Virus record (IMG/VR): IMGVR_UViG_3300010430_000349 | Location: 1 to 29,605 of that record | Source of the DNA: a virus | Reading direction: 5' to 3' (one strand) | DNA length: 29,605 bases | Shown: one piece after another, positions 1 through 7,793 of the stretch | Numbering within the stretch: position 1 is the stretch's first letter | How the letters are laid out: each line of letters starts with the position of its first letter | Notes under the pieces: model-generated | What the model was told of the DNA's origin: nothing | The model's input: the letters and a program-made list of their open reading frames with translations, nothing else | Database searches by the model: none | Position numbers and translations under genes: made by a program

Positions 1-186
1 GGCGTGTTCGGCCGGCAAAGTCGTACTGGTATCAACTAAAATCGCATCGACGATACCATCGACAATGGCCAGATTGGCCGCGGTGGCCAGCAAGGCGTGT
101 TCAGCTGGTAGCGTTGTGCCGGTGTCGACAAGGATAGAATCCACAATACCATCGACGGTGGCCAGGGCTGCCGCGCTTGCTGGTTC
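1..186. repeat. 93-bp direct repeat, two copies inside a coding region
   Basis: GGCGTGTTC begins at 1 and GGCGTGTTC again at 94, and the flanking words (GATACCATCGAC / AATACCATCGAC) keep the same 93-bp spacing. The repeat encodes the 31-residue unit of the gene at 1-498. More copies may lie beyond position 1. Confidence 0.8.
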
Positions 187-498
187 CACTTCAATTTGCA
201 AGGAGTGGCTTAAAGTGCCCTCGATACTATCAACCGTGGCGGATATGTAAATACTGTACGATTTACCCACCTCAAAACCACTGGCCGCGGTTAATTGGAT
301 CCGCTCGGAATAAAGGCCGGCCGTATTTCCAGAATCCAATAAGGCCATTGTGCCGGTTAATATCGGCGTGGCGGTTTCATCCTCATATACGCGATAACTC
401 GGCACTGCGTCTGCATCTTCGGCCGCGCCGGTGCCTGCATTGTGCGTATTACAGGTGAAAGTCACAAAATCGTCTATTTCCCATTTGCCTAAATTCAT
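1..498 (-). CDS. Phage tail/fibre-region protein with 31-residue repeats (C-terminus beyond window)
   Basis: The start at 498 follows a GAGG ribosome-binding site, and the frame stays open for 166 codons to the window edge, so the C-terminus is missing. The first ~110 residues look like a compact beta-rich domain. From about residue 112 a 31-residue unit begins, of the form LAxVDGIVDxILVDTxTTLPAEHA; two copies are visible. This matches the 93-bp direct repeat at 1-93 and 94-186. Such VDxIxDxI repeats are common in phage tail and fibre proteins and probably form an elongated trimeric stalk. It is the last gene seen in the late operon, just after a beta-helix protein. The role is inferred from position and repeats only. 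Confidence 0.75.
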   Translation of the reverse strand, partial: MNLGKWEIDDFVTFTCNTHNAGTGAAEDADAVPSYRVYEDETATPILTGTMALLDSGNTAGLYSERIQLTAASGFEVGKSYSIYISATVDSIEGTLSHSLQIEVEPASAAALATVDGIVDSILVDTGTTLPAEHALLATAANLAIVDGIVDAILVDTSTTLPAEHA

Positions 499-503
499 AA
501 TTT

Positions 504-1562
504 TTACCTCACTATTCTACCAAAAATTAAGGAGCTCACAAATCGGTCTGTCACGATCGGATAACCGATTGCTAATAGAAACTCATCAAATCCTATATCC
601 CAGGTGCCGGATCTGGTTTCCCAATCAACATCATCGTCAAAACCAAAAACGCCCAGGGCGCTTAAATCGGTGCCAAAATCTTTAGCGCCGGCGTCGGCGC
701 CGTCCAGGTGGTAATCATCGGATCCGGCATCTTTAAAGGTAAATGTTTGGCTGCCGCGGCCGTTTGTGAAGTCGGCGCCGGTGGCATCTTCCGAGGCGTT
801 ATTGCTTGAATTTGTTAAATCCCACTCGGCATTAGCACTCGGATCCTGAAAATCATCCCCGCCGTTTCCATGCGCCAGGCAATTAATAGCGACGGCCGTA
901 TCATCGTCGGCGCCGTTATCTGCCACAAAACCCTCGTCACCATTATTTATGGCGGTGCAATTCAGCGCGTAAACCTTAAAGCCTACATCGTCCGCGTTAA
1001 GATCAAATCCAAAAGTGTCGCTATTCATCGATAGGCAATTAACGGCCATATCATTATCCCCGCGGATCGACATACCGCGGACCGTACCGCCCGAATTGCT
1101 GGCGATATTCATAATAACACCCACCCATTTACAATCTCCGCCGTCGGAAACCAAAACCAAACGATTAGCGCCGCCAGGAACAATCCACCCACAAATTAAA
1201 TCTTGAATCTGTGAAAATGGCTCGCCTATCTCCATAAGGGTATCGTCCTGGTCGGTTAGCATATAAACGCCGTTTTGGTCGGTACCATCGTGGCCCTGCC
1301 ATGATACCTCGCCCTTTACGCCGGCGGGCCTTATGATCCTAAAATAGCTCGCGCTTGTGGTAGCTCCGGACATATTCGGGCTGCCTGGGTCCAAGTCGGC
1401 CGCATCGTCGTAACACTCCAAAACCTCTGATTGCGTGGCGGATACAAGATCTATATCTGTATCGCCCTCCCAATTTGACGCATCGGTATAATCTCGGCCG
1501 AATCCGGCCGCGCCAAACGTGGAAACATTCTCGTTAGTTGCGGTTTCTCTTGAAGATGCCAT
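504..1562 (-). CDS. Parallel beta-helix tail-spike or fibre-like structural protein
   Basis: A 352-residue protein whose ATG overlaps the stop of the upstream gene (TAATG). The middle (about residues 60-260) is rich in short Asn/Gly/Asp/Val strands and turns such as CTAINNGDEGF and AINCLAHGNGGDDF, the pattern of right-handed parallel beta-helix proteins (pectate-lyase fold) often used as phage tail spikes. The N-terminal ~40 residues are Ser/Thr/Asn-rich and could be a virion-anchoring segment. It lies among fibre-like genes at the end of the late operon. A role in host-surface recognition is inferred. No catalytic residues could be assigned. Confidence 0.6.
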   Translation of the reverse strand: MASSRETATNENVSTFGAAGFGRDYTDASNWEGDTDIDLVSATQSEVLECYDDAADLDPGSPNMSGATTSASYFRIIRPAGVKGEVSWQGHDGTDQNGVYMLTDQDDTLMEIGEPFSQIQDLICGWIVPGGANRLVLVSDGGDCKWVGVIMNIASNSGGTVRGMSIRGDNDMAVNCLSMNSDTFGFDLNADDVGFKVYALNCTAINNGDEGFVADNGADDDTAVAINCLAHGNGGDDFQDPSANAEWDLTNSSNNASEDATGADFTNGRGSQTFTFKDAGSDDYHLDGADAGAKDFGTDLSALGVFGFDDDVDWETRSGTWDIGFDEFLLAIGYPIVTDRFVSSLIFGRIVR

Positions 1563-2023
1563 TATAAATATACTCCGAGTGCTTTATCGAAAACCAGGCC
1601 CGCGGTATCGAGCGGGATCCGGTCGGTCAACCATAGGTGGTTTTCAGTATCTAATGTGTAAAAAGGTTGGTATGCCTGGCCGAGATCTCGCGCTTTTGCC
1701 AGGTCCAGGGTAGGGAAAACCTGTATTAGCCTGGCCAGTGGGATACAATATCGGCGCTTATCGTATTTGATATATGCCTGGTCCTCGTAAAGCCTGGTCG
1801 GATCTATGGGCTCGGTAACTTTTTCCTTTAGGCCGGCATACTCGATATATTGCGGGCCCTGCACCAATAGCCATAATCGCGTTTTGGCCTCTTTTAATCC
1901 GATACCGATCTGCGGTTTCCGGACGCTGGTAATATCGCCCTCCTGCAGGCGCTCGCCCTGGCCGCTAAATAATGCGATCGCTACCTCGGCCGTCGGATAA
2001 CTCCTGGGTTTGTAATCTACCAT
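1562..2023 (-). CDS. Uncharacterised late structural-region protein
   Basis: A 153-residue protein with no motif I recognise. The start follows GAGGA, and the stop overlaps the next start (TAATG), so it is translationally coupled to the beta-helix gene. It is mostly beta/loop with many aromatics (YKPRSY, QYIEYAG, YEDQAYIKYDKRRY) and no signal peptide or TM segment. Position between adaptor-side genes and the spike gene suggests a small tail or spike-attachment protein. Coding status is supported by packing and RBS. Confidence 0.6.
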   Translation of the reverse strand: MVDYKPRSYPTAEVAIALFSGQGERLQEGDITSVRKPQIGIGLKEAKTRLWLLVQGPQYIEYAGLKEKVTEPIDPTRLYEDQAYIKYDKRRYCIPLARLIQVFPTLDLAKARDLGQAYQPFYTLDTENHLWLTDRIPLDTAGLVFDKALGVYL

Positions 2024-2025
2024 TG

Positions 2026-2535
2026 TTAATCATCCTCATTTATTCTTGCGAGTACCGCCGTCCTAAACGCCGCGAGCGTTCTTGGGGCTTGATCTGGCAG
2101 GGCCGCCACTGCGGCCTTAAACTCGGCCAGGTTCGTTGCAGCTGCCACACCGGCCTTTAGATCCATATTCCATTGACGTTGGAGATTAAACTCGAGGATA
2201 TTTATATCGATAATAGCGATCTGCAATTTTCTCCATCGAGGGTGCACTGCAAATAGCCCGCGGGCCCCCGCCTGGTCCTGCAGATTATCGTCGGCCGTTT
2301 CCGCGGCCACAAAGGCGTTTATCTCGCCGGCCGTCGCGTTCCTGCAGGAGCTCCCGCCGACGTCCATAAATTTCGCGGATCCCTCGATACGCGGTGGCTT
2401 AAATTCGGTACCATCCGGAAAAGCCGGATCCGTGGCCACTCCCCAATAATCGGTATCTCGATCGGCAAAGGTTTGATTCGCAGCTGAGATCTTAATAACC
2501 TCGCCGGCGTTTAATCGATAAAGTACGGTTGTCAT
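2026..2535 (-). CDS. Uncharacterised late structural-region protein
   Basis: A 169-residue protein starting after AGGAG. The N-terminal ~85 residues are beta-rich; the C-terminal half (AEFKAAVAALPDQAPRTLAAFRTAVLARIN) is clearly helical and Ala-rich. It sits directly after the adaptor gene in the late operon. No homology was recognised; a tail or fibre-associated role is inferred from position only. Confidence 0.6.
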   Translation of the reverse strand: MTTVLYRLNAGEVIKISAANQTFADRDTDYWGVATDPAFPDGTEFKPPRIEGSAKFMDVGGSSCRNATAGEINAFVAAETADDNLQDQAGARGLFAVHPRWRKLQIAIIDINILEFNLQRQWNMDLKAGVAAATNLAEFKAAVAALPDQAPRTLAAFRTAVLARINEDD

Positions 2536-2548
2536 AGCCTAAACTCCT

Positions 2549-3211
2549 TTATGATTGCCGCTGCCTGGGCTTAACTGTTTCGATCTGCAGCGCGGTTTGA
2601 AATCTTTGATAATACATCTGCGATCGCGGGGTATTGCCTGGATTGTCGCTATCATCGTCATAAAACATATAAAGCATACCATTGTGAATCGCATCGATAT
2701 ATTGATCCTCGACCGGTATTGTTATCAATTTCCAATCGTTTGATACGTCATAAACTATCGGATCCGGTAAAGTGCTCATTTGGATTAAGACATATACAGG
2801 CGTGGTGCTGTGCACCGGTGGATAAACATAAAACCGGCGTTCCTCGTTATCGTCTTTCATGTAGTGCTCGATAACGGTATCCTCCGGATCATAGGCCCAT
2901 CGGGGCCAAACATCGTTAAAAATCTTTAGGGTGGTTTCTCGCGGTGGGGCCCCTGGGATCGTGCCGTCCTCGCCCATATTTAAGGGCATATCGACCAGCT
3001 CAATACCTTTGGCCGGTAGAAACTGCAGTACGCCAGGCGCCAATAAAACAGACTCGGTTTTGCTGTGCAGTTTGGGCACTAAATTAATCATGGTGCGGAT
3101 CGTGTTATTAAACAAAGTCACGTTTTCCGCCTCGGTCCAATCCTCATTTCCCTCATCGAGGACTTTCCTTTCAAATTGATCTATCGCGCTGCCCACTGTT
3201 ATTACTGACAT
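2549..3211 (-). CDS. Phage adaptor / head-tail connector-like protein
   Basis: A 220-residue protein with a strong AGGAGATAAATA-ATG start. The layout matches short-tailed phage adaptor proteins (DUF6682-like, comparable in role to T7 gp11): an N-terminal helical part (residues 5-60, IDQFERKVLDE...LFNNTIRTMINLVP), a beta-rich middle with PAKGIEL and RRFYVYPPV, and a C-terminal helix (DQYIDAIHNGMLYMFY...YYQRFQTAL). In this family the protein docks below the portal and starts the tail tube. Its place among the structural genes agrees. Assignment is by sequence style, without a search. Confidence 0.65.
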   Translation of the reverse strand: MSVITVGSAIDQFERKVLDEGNEDWTEAENVTLFNNTIRTMINLVPKLHSKTESVLLAPGVLQFLPAKGIELVDMPLNMGEDGTIPGAPPRETTLKIFNDVWPRWAYDPEDTVIEHYMKDDNEERRFYVYPPVHSTTPVYVLIQMSTLPDPIVYDVSNDWKLITIPVEDQYIDAIHNGMLYMFYDDDSDNPGNTPRSQMYYQRFQTALQIETVKPRQRQS

Positions 3212-4618
3212 TTATTTATCTCCTATTTGCCTGGATCCCATTGTATCAACTTCATAATGCAGGCCGGCCGTCATTACTAAGGCGTCACCGGAATAGGCGT
3301 CACCAGCTGCCGCTATTCTTTCGACGGTTAGCAAGAATTGATCGCCCATCTGAATAGGCCCGCCATTGTTGCCGCCGGTCGATCCGCTTATCATCGGAAA
3401 AACGGAAGTGTTCATTTTATATTGGGTATCGATCGGGGTTTCTATGACAATCACCGTGGCCGCGTCTAAGGTGGCATCAAATCTTGCGATCGTGTAGGTG
3501 AGCTGCCATTGTACGTTGTCGGTACCGGTGGGCGCCGCCTTGCCCTGCCAATGGATATGAAAGGATATATCGGTGCCCTCTTTGTAGTCGTGCTGGATCT
3601 CAAAGGATCCGGATGCACTCTCGCCCACTGCAAAGGCCAGGGTATAAATGCCGGTATCTCCGCCGCCCTCGTCTGCGAATTTTTCCAGGTCCGGAGCAAA
3701 GGCCGGTATCGGGTTTAATTGAGCGCCGCCGACGTTTATATCTTTCCAAACGCCCTCGGCCAATTTTACGGTTTTCTCGGTGCCGCAATCGATTGTTAGA
3801 TCGATCGGCGTTACGGTATTGGTTTCGAGTAGGCCGACCGGCAAATTAACAGAAGTGCTATCTATATCCATTAATATGACGCTGCCGCCGGCGCCATTCC
3901 CAATCGAAAACCGCATCAAGGGGCTTATGCCACAATCTATTAGGAGTTGAGTTTTGCCCCAGGTTTGCAGATCAACCGCGTCACCTATCCGGATTGAATA
4001 AGAATCTAACGATATTGATTTAAGGGTATTTATCGCCCGCATCGACATTGAACCGGCGCCGGCATTACTAAAATCGATCCTGGCCTCGTTTATTTTGCCG
4101 ATCCTGCCGCCCAGGTTATAAAGCCTTAATACCTCGTTATTGTCTGCATATCCGTAAATGATCCCTGTACCGGTATCGACAATTTCTAACCTGGAATCGC
4201 CCTCAAATATTTTATCCGGTGGGTGCAAGGCGCCGGACTCCGCCAGGGTTAAATGGTATCGCTCGGTAGGGGATCCGCCCTGGATGGATCCCAGGTCGTT
4301 ATGGTCCGGAATAGCGCCCAGGGCGGTATGTTCGGCCAGGGTTAAATGATACCGCTCGGTGGCGTTGCCACCCTGGATCGTGGATAGATCATTATGCGGG
4401 TGGTTGTGGGCGCCTGGTAAAACCGTAATCGTTATGGTTTCGTCACCGGATAGGAGCTCCAACAATTCGTAATAATCAATAAACCGGAAATTGGTATCAC
4501 CCAGGCGCCCCTCGCGTATATCCAGGGTTTGCTTGATCTCTTTCAAGATCTCGACCAGCTCCGGATCCTTACTTGTTATTACTATGTCCTTTATCGGTGG
4601 CGTCGGTGCTGTTGGCAT
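3212..4618 (-). CDS. Tail-fibre-like structural protein with HNDL...TERYHLT repeats
   Basis: A 468-residue protein with two repeats 31 residues apart (HNDL at about 75 and 106, each followed by IQGG...TERYHLTLAE), a motif seen in many phage fibre proteins. A short helical N-terminus (residues 10-35) is followed by repeats, a long beta-rich section, and a C-terminal beta-sandwich-like part (DISFHIHWQGKAAP...WQLTYTIARFD) resembling virion-exposed domains. The start follows GGAG and lies inside the upstream gene (50-bp overlap). It is probably a virion fibre, but whether it sits on the tail or the head is unclear, because it lies between the decoration-like and adaptor genes. Confidence 0.65.
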   Translation of the reverse strand: MPTAPTPPIKDIVITSKDPELVEILKEIKQTLDIREGRLGDTNFRFIDYYELLELLSGDETITITVLPGAHNHPHNDLSTIQGGNATERYHLTLAEHTALGAIPDHNDLGSIQGGSPTERYHLTLAESGALHPPDKIFEGDSRLEIVDTGTGIIYGYADNNEVLRLYNLGGRIGKINEARIDFSNAGAGSMSMRAINTLKSISLDSYSIRIGDAVDLQTWGKTQLLIDCGISPLMRFSIGNGAGGSVILMDIDSTSVNLPVGLLETNTVTPIDLTIDCGTEKTVKLAEGVWKDINVGGAQLNPIPAFAPDLEKFADEGGGDTGIYTLAFAVGESASGSFEIQHDYKEGTDISFHIHWQGKAAPTGTDNVQWQLTYTIARFDATLDAATVIVIETPIDTQYKMNTSVFPMISGSTGGNNGGPIQMGDQFLLTVERIAAAGDAYSGDALVMTAGLHYEVDTMGSRQIGDK

Positions 4619-5213
4619 ATTGCTCCAAATTTAGGCCGTCGATCTCGGGGTCTTTGCCTGGCCAGGTTTTAATTATCTTTTTGGCCAGGGCCGCCTTAAC
4701 ATCGATCGGCATCATTTTTATTTGATCGCGGTTGTTTTCGAGCCAGCTTTCAAACCTCTTTTTAGATAGCGTTCTAAAGCTATTAATGATCTCTCTAATT
4801 CTGGTTTCTGCCAGGCCTGCGGCTGCGCTCTGCTTTATCACCGGCTTTTCCGCCGGCGGATCCTGTTTATCTTCCAGCTTTTTTAGCCTGGCCTCCGGAT
4901 CCTGGGCTTTCTTTTTGGCCTGCTCGGCCTCGATCGCGTCCGCTCGCGCCTGTTCTTCCCGAATCCTGGCCTTATGATCCTCGGCCTCGCCGTCGGGGAG
5001 CTCGAATATCTGCGCTGCGCTCATCTGCTCATAAGGTATTTTCGGCGTGTATTCCACATAACAATGGGGCCCCATGTTCAAAAACTGCTTAATATGGCCC
5101 TCTTTGGTTACGTTGCAAAGCGGATTGCCGGCCGCATCCGGCCGGAAAGTGTAGCGGTATCCCTCTATATCCGCCTCGGTTATTCCCTCTCGCATCGTGC
5201 ATTTAATAAGCAT
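4569..5213 (-). CDS. Uncharacterised head-module protein with charged coiled coil
   Basis: The frame is open further upstream, but the start at 5213 is chosen because AGGAGGCCTT-ATG precedes it, giving 214 residues. The N-terminal ~75 residues (LIKCTMREGITEADIEGYRYTF...CYVEYTP) form a small mixed domain typical of short phage virion-assembly proteins. Residues about 78-120 are a highly charged coiled coil (KARIREEQARADAIEAEQAKKK). The C-terminus carries a second helical part (FRTLSKKRFESWL). Location after MCP and decoration genes suggests head completion, but this is inference. Confidence 0.6.
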   Translation of the reverse strand: MLIKCTMREGITEADIEGYRYTFRPDAAGNPLCNVTKEGHIKQFLNMGPHCYVEYTPKIPYEQMSAAQIFELPDGEAEDHKARIREEQARADAIEAEQAKKKAQDPEARLKKLEDKQDPPAEKPVIKQSAAAGLAETRIREIINSFRTLSKKRFESWLENNRDQIKMMPIDVKAALAKKIIKTWPGKDPEIDGLNLEQYANSTDATDKGHSNNK

Positions 5214-5240
5214 AAGGCCTCCTGTCCTCTTTGGGGTTGC

Positions 5241-5265
5241 GGGGCCCCTGCCTGCCAGGGGCCCC
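5241..5265 (-). other. Perfect GC-rich hairpin between head genes
   Basis: GGGGCCCCTG (5241-5250) and CAGGGGCCCC (5256-5265) form a perfect 10-bp stem around a 5-nt loop. It lies between the decoration-like gene and the RBS of the next gene. No U-tract follows on the minus strand, so it is not a standard terminator. It may be a processing or mRNA-stability element that changes gene dosage inside the late transcript. Confidence 0.55.
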
Positions 5266-5307
5266 TGGGTTGAGTGCCTGGTCAACTATTGTGCAATTAA
5301 AGACCTA

Positions 5308-5781
5308 TCAATAATCCTGCTGCTCCTGGGCGCGATAGGTCAAAGCGCCGCGCACTCCGCCGACTCCGCCGCCGGTGGGTGCGGCCGTGACTTTGAGCGC
5401 GATAAGCGTTTCCTCGGTCTGAGAATAGGCCACACGGAGATTATCGAAATTCCCCGCGATCCATTCCTTGCCTTGAAGTCCGCCGGCCTGGCCCACATCT
5501 GAATCCACAAAAAAATCATGGGCCGCGATCAGATCCGTACCGGCGCGAGTTTTCATCCCGCCGGTTAAGGTAATCGTGGTACCGGTGTCCAGATCCTCGC
5601 ACTCGATAGCGAATCCGAGCGGTACACACTTGGGCGGTAAAATGCACAAGGAAATGAGATCATCTTCCTCTAACGCTACCGTGAGATCGATATAGCCATC
5701 ACTGACATATACCTCGCCCGCGGAATGAGGGCTTTTGCCTGGGGCCTTTTCCCCTGCCATATTTGCAATATACTCGGTCAT
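5308..5781 (-). CDS. Putative capsid decoration / minor head protein
   Basis: A 157-residue, beta-rich protein immediately downstream of the major capsid gene, starting after AGGAGGATAATACC. The central block (DLISLCILPPKCVPLGFAIE, then TTITLTGGMKT) is typical of a small phage family encoded beside capsid genes, with a Gly-rich C-terminus (PTGGGVGGVRGALTYR). Stoichiometric head decoration is the likely role, based on position and size. Confidence 0.55.
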   Translation of the reverse strand: MTEYIANMAGEKAPGKSPHSAGEVYVSDGYIDLTVALEEDDLISLCILPPKCVPLGFAIECEDLDTGTTITLTGGMKTRAGTDLIAAHDFFVDSDVGQAGGLQGKEWIAGNFDNLRVAYSQTEETLIALKVTAAPTGGGVGGVRGALTYRAQEQQDY

Positions 5782-5860
5782 GGTATTATCCTCCTGTAAA
5801 ATATCGGTTTAATGCAATTAAGATTTTACAAATAAGTTAAAGGTTAATGGTTACGGCCGT

Positions 5861-6997
5861 TTAGGTGGTCGGATTCTTGGCTGCGGTGTCAATCGCCATG
5901 ATGCCATAATCCTTGCCATTAAACGTGGTTTTCTTGATCCCGAAAATGGAATGAGTCGAGATAACCAGCTGATTGCCATTGTCGCGGGTTTCCTCAAACC
6001 ACCCGAAACGCAGGCCAGTGCCAGGGGATCCAAACGCACAAACGGCCGCTTGCTCGCCCAGGAATAGAGCTCTGCAGGCCTCAATGTTACCGCCGGATCC
6101 ATAATCGGTAAACCGGATCGGGTTTTCATGCTCATGGAGCACCACATTGTTATACATACCCAGGGCACCCTTAAAAATCGGGTTGTTCCTGCCCTCGGCT
6201 GCCGCGGCCGCTTTCTGAATATCTAACCATTGGCCGGTGCTGGTGGCGGTCCGAACATCGTAAACCTGCCAGGAATTCATCACCGTAACAAAGTGATTTT
6301 CGCCGTTAATCATAATCGGCATGATCTTAGGCGTTTGGGTATTGCCGTCGGTGCCGGCATCACCGCCGCCGGATCCGCCGCCCATCATGGTGGCAACCGC
6401 TTTGGCCTTATCGATCTCGGTAAGGTTCATAACGTCACCAACTACGATGGTCGCCTTTGTTTTGTTGTTCGCGTACTGGATATGCTCCGCGTCCGGTGCG
6501 GTAAAGGCGTTGCCCGCAAATCCGGAATAGGTTGCCGGAAAAACAAACTCGGCATTTACGCCGCGAGCTCCGGAAAGGTACATGAAATGCAGCTCATCAA
6601 ATACCCTGGCCCACCATTCGGATTGACGCTTACGCGCCACCTTGCGTAAATTGTGGATGGTCCGTTTCCGCGTCATGCGGCCGCCGCTGTTCACACCGCC
6701 GCGCATTTGATCGATATAAACGCCGTCGGTGTAAAACTTCAATTCTTCCTCTTTGTTCTCGAGTACATCGTCACCCTCGACCGGTTGCATTTTCAGCTGC
6801 ATGGAAAGGTCAAAGGAAATGTACTCGCCGGCATCGTTTTCCAGCTCGTTAAGCTGGTGGATCGGCATACCGGATTCAACTCCCTGGCCAAAAAACTTGC
6901 GACTCCAATATGAAGTACGCGCAACATCGACGGCCAGAAACGCCGAATATTTCTTTACTGCTTTTGGGTCATTAACCCCTATGATGGTTTGTGCCAT
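5861..6997 (-). CDS. Major capsid protein, N4 gp56 family
   Basis: A 378-residue protein with the hallmarks of the N4 gp56/DUF4043 (PF13252) HK97-fold capsid family: N-terminal KYSAFLAVDVARTSYWSRKF, then the E-loop-like stretch with GVYIDQMRGGVNSGGRMTRKR (about 92-112), and the C-terminal GRNNPIFKGALGMYNNVVLHEHE (about 269-291) and SPGTGLRFGWFEE (about 324-336). The start follows AACAGGAGG. It forms the icosahedral shell, assembling on the scaffold encoded upstream. Collinear pieces of its C-terminal part recur in the gene at 15801-16139. A clear family match. Confidence 0.9.
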   Translation of the reverse strand: MAQTIIGVNDPKAVKKYSAFLAVDVARTSYWSRKFFGQGVESGMPIHQLNELENDAGEYISFDLSMQLKMQPVEGDDVLENKEEELKFYTDGVYIDQMRGGVNSGGRMTRKRTIHNLRKVARKRQSEWWARVFDELHFMYLSGARGVNAEFVFPATYSGFAGNAFTAPDAEHIQYANNKTKATIVVGDVMNLTEIDKAKAVATMMGGGSGGGDAGTDGNTQTPKIMPIMINGENHFVTVMNSWQVYDVRTATSTGQWLDIQKAAAAAEGRNNPIFKGALGMYNNVVLHEHENPIRFTDYGSGGNIEACRALFLGEQAAVCAFGSPGTGLRFGWFEETRDNGNQLVISTHSIFGIKKTTFNGKDYGIMAIDTAAKNPTT

Positions 6998-7145
6998 TTT
7001 TATAGCCTCCTGTTCAGAATAAGATTAGAGTAGGTTACAGGTTTTTAATTCACTCCTGCACGTTGCCGGCGCCTATCGTTGGCACCGTCCGCCGGCCTCT
7101 TGCCCTGCTCTGTTTTAACAGGTGGCTATAATTGAACCTGGGGCC

Positions 7146-7313
7146 TTACTTTCTTGGCAAATCCTTTTTGGATATGCTCACTGTTTTAGGTGCGTCAATG
7201 CAGATCCTAACCTTTTTGCCGCTCTTTTTGATAACGCGCAGCGTGATTATCGTATCGTCCTGCAGATGCAAGTGCACAATCTCGCTTTTCGATACGTCGG
7301 TTAAGAGTGCCAC
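7146..7313 (-). CDS. CsrA/RsmA-like RNA-binding translational regulator (55 aa)
   Basis: A GTG-start ORF (SD-like GGGGCGG 4 nt upstream) that begins 19 nt after the acyltransferase stop. It aligns end to end with CsrA: LLTDVSKSEIV against LTRRVGETLMI, then strand-forming DTIITLRVI, then KKVRICIDAPKTVSISKKDL against E. coli [20 protein letters not shown]. CsrA dimers bind GGA motifs in mRNA leaders and control translation. Of the RNA-contact residues, Leu4 is kept, Arg44 is replaced by Lys and Arg6 is not kept. The usual helical C-tail is absent. The short length explains why gene callers would miss it. GTG use and the N-terminal end are less certain than the core match. Confidence 0.75.
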   Translation of the reverse strand: MALLTDVSKSEIVHLHLQDDTIITLRVIKKSGKKVRICIDAPKTVSISKKDLPRK

Positions 7314-7331
7314 ATTTCCGCCCCATGATTT

Positions 7332-7793
7332 TTAAAATACACTGGCCGCCTGGCCTTTCACTTGCTCACCGGCTGCCATATCCTTTGTTACGATTGCGCC
7401 GGCGCCCACTTTGGCCCGCGGGCCTATGGTCACGCCTGGCAGGATTACTGCGCCGCCGCCTATAACGGCGCCCTCACATATTACGACCGGATCCTCTTTC
7501 GGATCCTCGAAAGTGGCCTGTGGATGCTTTACGTTTAGGATCCGGACGCCTGGACCGATAAAAACGTCACGCTCGATCGTGGCCGCCTGCATGGTCACAT
7601 GGGCCATAACTTGTACGTTCTCACCCAGGATGCACGTTTCACCGATCAGCGAATATGATCCGATTATCACCCAGGGCCCTATTACCGCGCCGGCCATAAC
7701 ATAGGCAAATGGCGCGATTAATACCGTTTTATCGATCTCGGCCTTTTCAACTTTCGCGGTCGGATCCCAATTATCTGGATATACCTTTTCCAT
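7332..7793 (-). CDS. Left-handed beta-helix (hexapeptide-repeat) acyltransferase
   Basis: A 153-residue protein built almost entirely of hexapeptide repeats ([LIV]-G-x4, e.g. VIGPWVIIGSYSLIG and VIGGGAVILPGVTIG), the left-handed beta-helix fold of trimeric acetyl-CoA-dependent O-acetyltransferases (LacA, NodL, WbbJ). NVKHP places His90 where LacA carries its catalytic His, and the end (GAGAIVTKDMAAGEQVKG) matches the LacA-type acyl-CoA-binding C-terminus. Start and scaffold stop overlap (TAATG). Finding it between scaffold and capsid genes is odd: it may modify host surface sugar to block superinfection, or act as a virion protein. Fold is confident, substrate unknown. Confidence 0.8.
   Translation of the reverse strand: MEKVYPDNWDPTAKVEKAEIDKTVLIAPFAYVMAGAVIGPWVIIGSYSLIGETCILGENVQVMAHVTMQAATIERDVFIGPGVRILNVKHPQATFEDPKEDPVVICEGAVIGGGAVILPGVTIGPRAKVGAGAIVTKDMAAGEQVKGQAASVF

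Noticed and set aside
7020-7145. Extra gene between CsrA-like gene and MCP
   Set aside because: No frame with an RBS or recognisable content; only the MCP ribosome-binding site is visible.
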